Of a stretch of 64,000 nucleotides of DNA, positions 9,078 through 16,014 are shown one piece after another. The notes beneath the pieces are model-generated. The model ran no database searches. It saw nothing but the letters and a program-made list of their open reading frames with translations, and had not been told where the DNA came from. The DNA comes from Armatimonadota bacterium (GTDB taxonomy: Bacteria > Armatimonadota > Fimbriimonadia > Fimbriimonadales > Fimbriimonadaceae): the NCBI GenBank assembly GCA_016789105.1, contig JAEURN010000006.1, positions 62,001 through 126,000 on the forward strand, read 5' to 3'. Every line of letters starts with the position of its first letter. The first letter of the stretch is position 1. The position numbers and the translations under genes are program-made.

Positions 9078-9602
9078 TCAGGATGCGTCGCCGGCGGGCC
9101 AAGGAGCTTCCGAACGGCGAGCACCGACAAACCCATAAACGAACGACCCCAAACTGGCAAAAAGGAACAAAGGGGCCAAGAAGAGCCAACCTAACAGCGG
9201 GATGTTCAGGACACCGACGATGAGGGCCGAGGCCCGAGCGATGGACTGAAGCATCGGAATCTCGACGCCGTTGGATGAACTGCGGATTCGGTCGCTGAGC
9301 AGCCGCGCCAGGCCACATCCCCCCAGGGCCGCACACCCCAAGAAGGCCATGGCCAGAAAAAGCGCCGTGATCTTTGCCAACGGCACGGGCAGGGAAGCCA
9401 GGGCCAAGACCGCAAAGAGGACGGGGAGAAACACCGCGGCCCCGGCCGCAACCGTCTTGCCGGGCGACGTGTCGAGCCGGTAGGCCATCTTGGCCGCTCG
9501 TGCCGGAAGGAGAAGGGTGAACATCACCATGCTGCAGAAGAGAGAGATGCTGATCAGCGCGATTGCGCCAAAAACCATCAAAACGTCACCGATTGTCGTC
9601 AT
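9078..9602 (-). CDS. Four-helix membrane protein, unknown
   Basis: The 174-residue product from the ATG at 9602 is almost entirely hydrophobic with about four membrane segments: residues about 8-30, 50-70, 75-95 and 125-160. It has a good ribosome site, GGAGG 10 bases before the ATG, which decides this start over an upstream in-frame Met. It ends 13 bases before the DUF1800 gene on the same strand, so the three genes likely form one transcript. No recognisable domain. Confidence 0.7.
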   Translation of the reverse strand: MTTIGDVLMVFGAIALISISLFCSMVMFTLLLPARAAKMAYRLDTSPGKTVAAGAAVFLPVLFAVLALASLPVPLAKITALFLAMAFLGCAALGGCGLARLLSDRIRSSSNGVEIPMLQSIARASALIVGVLNIPLLGWLFLAPLFLFASLGSFVYGFVGARRSEAPWPAGDAS

Positions 9603-9777
9603 TGTCCGGGTTCCTCCGTTGCCAGGCAGTGTAAGAACCCTTCTCCGGGCCGCCAAACGCCGCCGCAAATCCAGGTCTTATGTCCCCATGACGGATGGGC
9701 CATAAGGAGGGATTTCCTGCCGGAAGTCCTGCCCAGCCGGGCGGGAAACGTAAGCACTGGGCGCAACTGCCGGGTGC

Positions 9778-9783
9778 TATGAT
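9778..9783 (+). promoter_or_regulatory. Leaderless -10 element (TATGAT)
   Basis: TATGAT, five of six matches to the -10 consensus, ends 6 bases before the ATG at 9790. There is no Shine-Dalgarno sequence between them. Confidence 0.55.
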
Positions 9784-9789
9784 TAGGCG

Positions 9790-11748
9790 ATGGTCGCCCT
9801 GATCCTGACTGGCCTGTTTTGCGCGGCGGTCACGCTTGGGTTCCGGGGGTTGCTCGCCAAGTGGCTCGACCACCTTGACCCGCAAGAAGCGTTCGGGGTT
9901 GCCGGGTTGGTCGGACTTGGTTTGGTTGGCACGGCCACTGTCGCGCTTGGCCTCATACCGGGCTTCCTCAAACCAGCCATGTTTATCGTCGGGGGTGGCG
10001 CGATCCTTCTCGCCGCATTGGCCCTCAAGAAATTTGGGGCGACCCTGATTTCAACCGAAAAGCCGGAAAAAATGGGGCTTGCAGGTGCATTGGCCATTGC
10101 GGCCATGGCCGTCTTCCCGGCGGTCGCAAGCCAAGTACCCAGCACCCAGCTCGATTGGGATTCGTTGGCGTACCACCTAGCCGTGCCAAAACTTTGGTTG
10201 GAAGCCGGCCAGGTCACTTGGGTGCAGACCATCCACCATTCCAACTTCCCGTTTGCGCTGGACGCCCTGTACCTTTACGGCGAAAGCTGGGGCGGGGAGT
10301 ATTCCGCAAAGGCCTTCATGTTCTACGTGATGCTTTTAGGCGCACGGGCTCTGTTCGGCCTTGCCCGCCGCTGGGGGGCTGGGGGCAATGCGGTTTGGGC
10401 TCCGGTGGCGTTCATGGCTTCGCCCGTCGTGCTATGGGAATCTGGCACTGCCTATATAGATGCCGGACACGGGCTTTTTGCCGGATTGGGGATTCTTTAC
10501 GTTGCCGAAATGGTGCACCGGATCCGCAAATCAGAGGACTTGCAGGGCTTGGCTTTTGTGGCCGCCCTGTGCTGGGGGCTCGCCCTTGGCACCAAACTCA
10601 CAGGGCTCCAGTCATTTGCGATTGCCGGATTGGTGTTCATCCTCTTTTCGGCCCGGCGGGTCAATGCCGCCCTTAAGCCTGCAGCCATTGTTGCCGGGAT
10701 CGCCCTGGCGGTTGCCGGAGTCTGGTTTGCCAAGAGCACGGCCTTTACGGGCAATCCCGTTTTCCCGTTTTTCTATGAACAGTTTGGGGGCAAAGGGTGG
10801 GATCAGTGGCGGGCCGACATCTACCGCAATGAGCAGAATTCGTTCGGGGTCGGGCGGGCGGTGGACTCGGAAACGGGCAAATCGCATCTGCAGCCTGCGC
10901 AGATCGGCAACGCGATTCTCGGCCTCGCCTACCAGCCGGGCCGGTACACCAATCCGGCCCAGACCGCCGGTGGGGGTTTTCCAACCGGTTCAATCGGATT
11001 CCTGACGCTGCTGACCATGGTTTTTTGGGCCGTTTCCGGTAGGGCCGGGCCCAAAGAAAAGGTCGTCTTGGCTTGGGCCGCCCTCTCGCTTTTGTTGTGG
11101 TTCTTCCTCAGCCAGCAAAGCCGATACCTGACTTTCCTGGTCATCCCGTCGGCGGTGATGGTTGCCACGGGGGTTGGGCGCCTCCAACTTGGCAAGGCGT
11201 TGGCGGGTGCGGCAGCGTTGCAAGCTTTGGCAACGGTCTCGATCGTGGTCCAGTTCGGATTCGCCGACCAGTTCAAAGTCGTGACAGGCAATCTGACGCC
11301 GGAGGCGTACCGCAAAGCCGGGGTGCCGTTTGCACCGATGGCCCAAGTCATCAATGCCAACACCCAAGTGACCGAAGTGGCCTTGTTCGATGAGGTCTTT
11401 GGGTTCCTGCTGGACAAAAAGTACTTTTGGGCGAACCCGGGACATAGCAACCGGCTGGACTTTCAATCGATGGCCGATGGCGGGGCGCTCGCCGATGAGC
11501 TCAAGAAGCAAGGGGTCAGCCACGTTTACTTTAGCTTGGCGACAACCGACCGCGCTAATCAAAGCAAATGGCTCGCCGCCGCTGGCTTGATCCCCGCCGA
11601 ACCTTGGAGTGGGGAAGAGCGGAAGGCGATGCTTGCCAACCGAGAGCTAGCCTGGAAAGTTTTGCTGGCCGATGCCGTCCGATCCGGCCGGCTGACGGTG
11701 GCCAGCGAACCGATCAGCCCCCGTGGGCTACTCTTTAAAGTGGAATAG
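9790..11748 (+). CDS. Polytopic GT-C-like membrane glycosyltransferase
   Basis: The 652-residue protein has about twelve hydrophobic segments starting at residue 1, and a first large loop containing QLDWDSLAYHLAVPKLWLEAGQ, where the Asp-containing loop after early helices resembles the catalytic acidic motif of GT-C/GT39 lipid-linked sugar transferases. Other features are WYAKS-like helices, a loop with FFYEQFGGKGWDQWRADIYRNEQ, and a soluble C-terminal portion (about residues 470-652). It stands alone, facing the convergent glgA. Transfer of a sugar from a polyprenyl carrier to an envelope substrate is inferred; the acceptor is unknown. Confidence 0.7.
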   Translation: MVALILTGLFCAAVTLGFRGLLAKWLDHLDPQEAFGVAGLVGLGLVGTATVALGLIPGFLKPAMFIVGGGAILLAALALKKFGATLISTEKPEKMGLAGALAIAAMAVFPAVASQVPSTQLDWDSLAYHLAVPKLWLEAGQVTWVQTIHHSNFPFALDALYLYGESWGGEYSAKAFMFYVMLLGARALFGLARRWGAGGNAVWAPVAFMASPVVLWESGTAYIDAGHGLFAGLGILYVAEMVHRIRKSEDLQGLAFVAALCWGLALGTKLTGLQSFAIAGLVFILFSARRVNAALKPAAIVAGIALAVAGVWFAKSTAFTGNPVFPFFYEQFGGKGWDQWRADIYRNEQNSFGVGRAVDSETGKSHLQPAQIGNAILGLAYQPGRYTNPAQTAGGGFPTGSIGFLTLLTMVFWAVSGRAGPKEKVVLAWAALSLLLWFFLSQQSRYLTFLVIPSAVMVATGVGRLQLGKALAGAAALQALATVSIVVQFGFADQFKVVTGNLTPEAYRKAGVPFAPMAQVINANTQVTEVALFDEVFGFLLDKKYFWANPGHSNRLDFQSMADGGALADELKKQGVSHVYFSLATTDRANQSKWLAAAGLIPAEPWSGEERKAMLANRELAWKVLLADAVRSGRLTVASEPISPRGLLFKVE

Positions 11749-11762
11749 CCGCCAGGCGGCGG

Positions 11763-13211
11763 TTAGGCATGGGAAAGGGCGAACTTCCGGTCTGCGACGG
11801 CGAGTCGGTAGAGCTGAACGTAAGCCTGCGCGCTTTTGGACCAGGAAAAGTCGCTGGCCATTCCGGCATAAACCAGTTCACGCCACCGGTCTGCCTTGCG
11901 GAAGGTGGCGGCGCACCGCTCGACGGCGTCGGCAAGGGCGGCGCCGCTTTGCTCTGAGAACGTGAAACCCGTATGGCCGTCGAACACGGTGTCGGCCAAT
12001 CCGCCGGTGTGGCGGACGACGGGCACCGTCCCGTAGCGCATGGCGAACATCTGGCCCAACCCGCACGGTTCAAAGGCACTTGGCATCAAAAAGGCGTCGC
12101 AACCGGCGTAAACCTGCTGGGCCAAATCCGCGTCGAACAATTCGAAAAACTTGACCTGACCCGGATACTTGGCTTCCAGCCGGCGGAGTTGGGACGAGGC
12201 CCAAGGGTCTCCAAGGCCTTGCACCACTAAACAAGCACCGGTGGCAAAAAGCCGGTCAGCCGCTTCAAGGAGCAGGTCAAAGCCCTTTTGGTTGCTCAGC
12301 CGAGTGACCATGCCCAAAATCGGCCCCTCCGACGCCTTTGTGAGTCCGCCAAGTTTGACCAAGTGGTTTCGGCAGGCCGATTTGCCCTGCAAATCCTCGG
12401 CCGAATAGTTTGCCGGGAGGGCCGGGTCGGTCGCCGGGTTCCAAACTTCCGCGTCGATCCCGTTCAAGATGCCATGGAGCCGGCCTTGGGAGTGCAAATA
12501 CCGCATATGACCATCCAAACGGCAACCAAACTCGGGGGTTTGGATCTCATGGGCGTAGTTTGGGCTAACCGTGTTCACCTGGTCGGCAAACGCGGCTCCC
12601 GTCTTCAGGAAGTTCACGGATCCGTAGGCTTCCACCATTTCTGGACGGTAGAGGCTATGCGGGAGCCCGCAGGCATCCAATGTGTCGAAGCCGAATTCTC
12701 CCTGGTAGGCCAGGTTGTGGATTGTGAACACGCTCGGTACGTTGTCCCAGATCCCTGATTTGAGTTCGCGGAGGATTGCCGGGATGAAGCCAGTGTGCCA
12801 ATCATGGCAGTGGACCACATCCGGGATCCAGCCCGTTTCTTGGCAGGCTTCCAATGCCGCCTGGGAAAAATAGAGGTAATCGTCCCGGGAGAAGGTGTAG
12901 ACGTGTTCGCTGGATCGGGCCCGGCGGAAATTGACCTCTCCATCCACCGACCAAACTTCGGTTCCGCCGCTTTGCGAACGGTAAAGGGTGCCCTTGACGA
13001 ACCGGGCCGCATTGACCCGAACAATAAATTGATCGATCACGGGTTTGGCTCGGAGCGAAGGGTCTTCAAGCAGCAAGCCGTAACCGGGCATAAAAACCCT
13101 AACTTCATGACCAATCGCCTTGAGGGCCTTGGGTAGGGAAGCCGCCACATCGGCAAGCCCTCCCACTTTGGCGAACGGAGCCATCTCGGCGGACACAAAC
13201 AGGATCTTCAT
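11763..13211 (-). CDS. glgA: Glycogen synthase (ADP-glucose)
   Basis: The 482-residue GT5 enzyme elongates alpha-1,4-glucan from ADP-glucose in the cytoplasm. It begins MKILFVSAEMAPFAKVGGLADV, with the ADP-glucose-binding KVGGL at residues 15-19. Further hallmarks are VHCHDWHTGFIPAIL, NTVSPNYAHEIQTPEFG, NGIDAEVWNPATDPALPANYS, and the C-terminal SAFEPCGLGQMFAMRYGTVPVVRHTGGLADTV. Length is normal. It starts 13 bases after the stop of the EVE-domain gene on the same strand, so the two are probably co-transcribed. No glgB, glgC or glgP is visible. Confidence 0.97.
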   Translation of the reverse strand: MKILFVSAEMAPFAKVGGLADVAASLPKALKAIGHEVRVFMPGYGLLLEDPSLRAKPVIDQFIVRVNAARFVKGTLYRSQSGGTEVWSVDGEVNFRRARSSEHVYTFSRDDYLYFSQAALEACQETGWIPDVVHCHDWHTGFIPAILRELKSGIWDNVPSVFTIHNLAYQGEFGFDTLDACGLPHSLYRPEMVEAYGSVNFLKTGAAFADQVNTVSPNYAHEIQTPEFGCRLDGHMRYLHSQGRLHGILNGIDAEVWNPATDPALPANYSAEDLQGKSACRNHLVKLGGLTKASEGPILGMVTRLSNQKGFDLLLEAADRLFATGACLVVQGLGDPWASSQLRRLEAKYPGQVKFFELFDADLAQQVYAGCDAFLMPSAFEPCGLGQMFAMRYGTVPVVRHTGGLADTVFDGHTGFTFSEQSGAALADAVERCAATFRKADRWRELVYAGMASDFSWSKSAQAYVQLYRLAVADRKFALSHA

Positions 13212-13224
13212 GCCGTGGTTCTGA

Positions 13225-13692
13225 TTATCGGTCGTGCTTGGCGAGTTCCATGACGGCCCGCCACTCGCCTTCGGTCACGGGCATGACGGAGAGCCTCTGC
13301 CCTTTGCGGAGGACCAACATCTCCCCTAGTCCGGGATGCTCCCGCAGGTCCGCCAAGGACAGCACCCGATCGAACTTTTCGACGAACTCAACATCCACGG
13401 CCAGCCACCGGCTTCCATCGGCGGGGGCTTTTGGGTCGTGGTATTTGGATTTGGGGTCGAACTGGGTGGGGTCGGGGTAACCGCCGCGGGTGACCCGCAT
13501 TGTCCCCACGATGCCGATGGGCTCATTGACTGAATGGTAAAAAAAGGCCAAGTCGCCCGGCTTGAAGTCGTCCCGGAAAAAGTTCCGGACTGTATAGTTC
13601 CGGCACCCTTCCCACATATCGGGGCCACCTTTGGCCCGCAAGTGGTCGATGCCATATGTCGCGGGCTCAGATTTCATCAGCCAGTAACGCAT
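13225..13692 (-). CDS. EVE-domain protein
   Basis: The 155-residue product is a single EVE domain, a PUA-like fold related to human THYN1 and to modified-base readers. Visible family features are YWLMKSEPATYGIDHL at the start, WEGCRNYTVRNFFRDDFKPGDLAFFYHS, and PIGIVGTMRVTRGGYPDPTQFDP. The start is the Met of MRYWLMKSEP; the frame stays open far upstream but that part is antisense to the gene at 13825. EVE domains bind modified nucleobases in DNA or RNA in characterised cases; the target here is unknown. It lies just upstream of glgA, with no functional link apparent. Confidence 0.93.
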   Translation of the reverse strand: MRYWLMKSEPATYGIDHLRAKGGPDMWEGCRNYTVRNFFRDDFKPGDLAFFYHSVNEPIGIVGTMRVTRGGYPDPTQFDPKSKYHDPKAPADGSRWLAVDVEFVEKFDRVLSLADLREHPGLGEMLVLRKGQRLSVMPVTEGEWRAVMELAKHDR

Positions 13693-13824
13693 CCTCAGCC
13701 GGTTTACCTGAAGTGCACAGACTGGCGCAGTCGGAGTGTTCTGAGATCCACCAAAACAATTGTAGAAACTTCGTAACAGGGGCAACAACCAGACGTCTCT
13801 ACTTGTACACTGAGAGTGTTTGAA

Positions 13825-14994
13825 ATGAAGAAGTTCCTCCCTCTTTTGGTTGCAGCGTTTATGGCGCTCTCCGTCCCGACGATGGCCCAACAAGGCCTTG
13901 GGAAGGGTGGTGGCGGCAACGGCGGCGGTAGTGGCGGCAGCGGCGGCGGAAACGGCGGCGGCAACGCCCCACCTCCCCCGACGCGCGGTTCTGGTGGAAG
14001 CGGCGGTGGTAACAGCGCCCCTCCCGTCCGCGGCGGCGGCAACAACAACGGTGGCAACAACAACGGTGGCAACAACAATGGTGGTAGCGACCGCAATGGT
14101 GGCAACCGTGGCAACGGCGGCGGGCAATCCGCGCCGCCCGAACGGGGCACCCGCCAGGGCCCGCCCCCGCCCGTGGGCAACGGCGAACAACGCCAAGGCC
14201 AACCGCCCGCCGGACGATCTCAAGATGAGACTAGCCGTAGCGGCCGGGTGAACTACGGCAGTGGGAACAACAACCAGGCCGGCAGGGGCGCACCAAACTT
14301 TAGCCCGCCCCCGATTGTCGGGCAAAACCGCGCTTCGCGGGAGGCCGACCAAGAAAACCGGATTGGTTACGCCAATAACAACTACCGGAACGGTTACTAC
14401 CAATACTCGAACCAGTGGTGCGACAACAACTTTTGGTACCCGCACTACCAGTTCAACTACAACAACAATTGCGTGCCTTCGCCTTGGTACGGGTACACGA
14501 ACATGCCCGGCTACATCTCGCAAGTGCGGGTGACGTTCGGCAATTTCTCCTTCTCTTGGCGAAGTGGCGACCTTTATCGTTGGCGGTACCAAGAGTACGA
14601 CGACAACTTCGGCTACTGGAACAATTCCCGCTACGACCGGAACCAGGTGGACCAAGCTGTCGACGACATCTACGACGCGTTCCGACACGGCCGGGCGCGG
14701 TACATGGATGCGTTGATCCCGACCCGCGGAAACGTCTGGGTCGAGTTGGATCGGTACTCGTCGTACAGCATCTCGGGCAACGACTTCTATGATCTTATGG
14801 AAGACCTCATCGACGGTACGCGGACTTACGATTACCGCATTCGCGAAGTCCGGCGGTATGGCAACCAGGTCACGGTGGTGGCCGAGCACGTGTTCCAGGA
14901 CTCGTGGGGCCGGCAACAATACGCCCGCCATTACTACGGCCTGCAAATGGGGCGCCGGGGTTACGAGATCGTCGCCTTCCGCGTGGAGAACTAG
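13825..14994 (+). CDS. Secreted Gly/Asn/Pro-rich protein
   Basis: The product (389 residues) begins MKKFLPLLVAAFMALSVPTMAQQ, a clear signal peptide. Residues about 30-150 are low complexity: GGN/GGS runs, PPPP segments and three NNNGG repeats. A Tyr/Asn-rich region follows (about 170-240: YANNNYRNGYYQYSNQWCDNNFW). The last about 120 residues look folded and alpha/beta, beginning NQVDQAVDDIYDAFRHGRARYMDALIPTRGNVWVE, which resembles the SnoaL/DUF4440-like small-domain pattern but not convincingly. GTG at 13816 is a less likely start. A -10-like TACACT lies 13 bases upstream, and a strong hairpin terminator follows. Probably an extracellular matrix or envelope protein; function unknown. Confidence 0.8.
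   Translation: MKKFLPLLVAAFMALSVPTMAQQGLGKGGGGNGGGSGGSGGGNGGGNAPPPPTRGSGGSGGGNSAPPVRGGGNNNGGNNNGGNNNGGSDRNGGNRGNGGGQSAPPERGTRQGPPPPVGNGEQRQGQPPAGRSQDETSRSGRVNYGSGNNNQAGRGAPNFSPPPIVGQNRASREADQENRIGYANNNYRNGYYQYSNQWCDNNFWYPHYQFNYNNNCVPSPWYGYTNMPGYISQVRVTFGNFSFSWRSGDLYRWRYQEYDDNFGYWNNSRYDRNQVDQAVDDIYDAFRHGRARYMDALIPTRGNVWVELDRYSSYSISGNDFYDLMEDLIDGTRTYDYRIREVRRYGNQVTVVAEHVFQDSWGRQQYARHYYGLQMGRRGYEIVAFRVEN
14041..14085 (+). repeat. Three 15-base tandem repeats in coding sequence
   Basis: Three consecutive copies of AACAACAACGGTGGC (the third with two T changes) encode NNNGG three times inside the secreted protein. They sit in a longer GGC/AAC-rich stretch prone to slippage. Confidence 0.85.
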
Positions 14995-15019
14995 GCCGCT
15001 CAAAACGACCGGGCAAACG

Positions 15020-15054
15020 CCCCCTGGCTCCTTGAGCCGGGGGGTGTTGCTTTT
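15020..15054 (+). terminator. Intrinsic terminator after the Gly/Asn-rich protein gene
   Basis: An 11-base stem (CCCCCTGGCTC / GAGCCGGGGGG, one G-U pair) with a CTT loop at 15020-15044, followed by TGTTGCTTTTA. It lies 25 bases beyond the stop at 14994. Confidence 0.8.
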
Positions 15055-15976
15055 AGCTGGTCGGGAAATCTGGAGGACGGGGGTTTTCCGGAACCGGGGG
15101 CATCTCGCCGCCCATCTCGCGCGGGTAATTCGAGTATCCGCCTTGAACCCCCACAGGGGCCAACGGGATGCCCATGACATTGCTGTAAATGAGTCCAAGG
15201 CTCACCCCGTACCAGGCAAATGCGAAGAGGGCGGGGATGCAACAGAGGAAAACGGACACGACGATCGCCAACCCGAAAACGAACTGCAGCAAAAATAGCT
15301 GCCAATAACACTTTTTAGCCATTTCGATCGACCGTTTGACGGCTTCCCAAGCCGTCAGATCTTCCAACACGACTGCTGGAACCGCCCCATAAAAGAACGG
15401 ATAGATGGCGAGGTACACCGGGCTGACCAGGAGCATCGGGATGAGGATGCCAAGAATATGGCCGCCGACCGCACTGGAGTCCGAAAAGTGGGGAGAAGTA
15501 ATTGCAATCAGGTGGGGAAATGCAAAAAAGGCCGCAACGGCATAGAACGGCAGGGTTGCCAAAATTGGCGCGAACTGGGCCAGACCCAAATGCAAGGCTT
15601 TGGAGATCGGTTTGAACCCGTCGCCGATGTCTACATATTTGGATTCGCCGTACCTTCGCAGCATGGAGGTGTATCCACCCATGGTGACCCCCATGCCCAA
15701 AGTCTGGAGCAGAGTGCTCAGGATGTAGGTCAGGGCGTAAAACGGGATCTTTGACTCGAACGGACCGTTCGAGAACTGGGCGAACAGCTGCGGGATGCTG
15801 GCAATCTGACCCAATATCGCTGTGCCAAAGTAGGCGACCAGCGAGAACCCCATGAAGACGACTGGATAGGCTTTGACGACTTCAAACGCCTCGTTCAGGA
15901 TGGACCACTCAAAAAATCCGCGGGGACGGTTGAGTTCGTTGAACGGGTTATATCGGACGGTTGGCGGGGGTTCCAT
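15053..15976 (-). CDS. Multi-spanning membrane protein, unknown
   Basis: The 307-residue protein starts with a soluble proline-rich stretch (MEPPPTVRYNPFNELNRPRG) and then has about six hydrophobic segments: around residues 36-58, 85-105, 135-160, 175-205, 225-255 and 258-280. The pattern, with an amphipathic FEWSILNEAFEVVKAYP entry helix, resembles glycerophosphodiester-phosphodiesterase membrane-domain or DUF975-type proteins, but I cannot assign it. The tail is Pro/Gly-rich (PPVPENPRPPDFPTS). It lies 38 bases downstream of gyrA on the same strand, separated by a hairpin. Confidence 0.75.
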   Translation of the reverse strand: MEPPPTVRYNPFNELNRPRGFFEWSILNEAFEVVKAYPVVFMGFSLVAYFGTAILGQIASIPQLFAQFSNGPFESKIPFYALTYILSTLLQTLGMGVTMGGYTSMLRRYGESKYVDIGDGFKPISKALHLGLAQFAPILATLPFYAVAAFFAFPHLIAITSPHFSDSSAVGGHILGILIPMLLVSPVYLAIYPFFYGAVPAVVLEDLTAWEAVKRSIEMAKKCYWQLFLLQFVFGLAIVVSVFLCCIPALFAFAWYGVSLGLIYSNVMGIPLAPVGVQGGYSNYPREMGGEMPPVPENPRPPDFPTS

Positions 15977-15985
15977 AAGTCACGC

Positions 15986-16007
15986 GGCCCCGGCGGCAGC
16001 CGGGGCC
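15986..16007 (-). terminator. GC-rich hairpin between gyrA and the downstream gene
   Basis: A perfect 9-base stem GGCCCCGGC / GCCGGGGCC with a 4-base loop, just after the gyrA stop. No T-run follows on the minus strand, so it may attenuate or stabilise the message rather than fully terminate. Confidence 0.5.
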
Positions 16008-16014
16008 AGCCAGA

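Noticed and set aside
11749-11759. CCGCC-A-GGCGG between the GT-C gene and glgA
   Set aside because: The one-base loop is too small for a stable hairpin and no T-run follows on either strand.
13693-15198. Long open frame continuing the EVE gene upstream on the minus strand
   Set aside because: It is antisense to the Gly/Asn-rich gene; its translation is Val/Ala/Thr repeats typical of shadow frames in GC-rich DNA.
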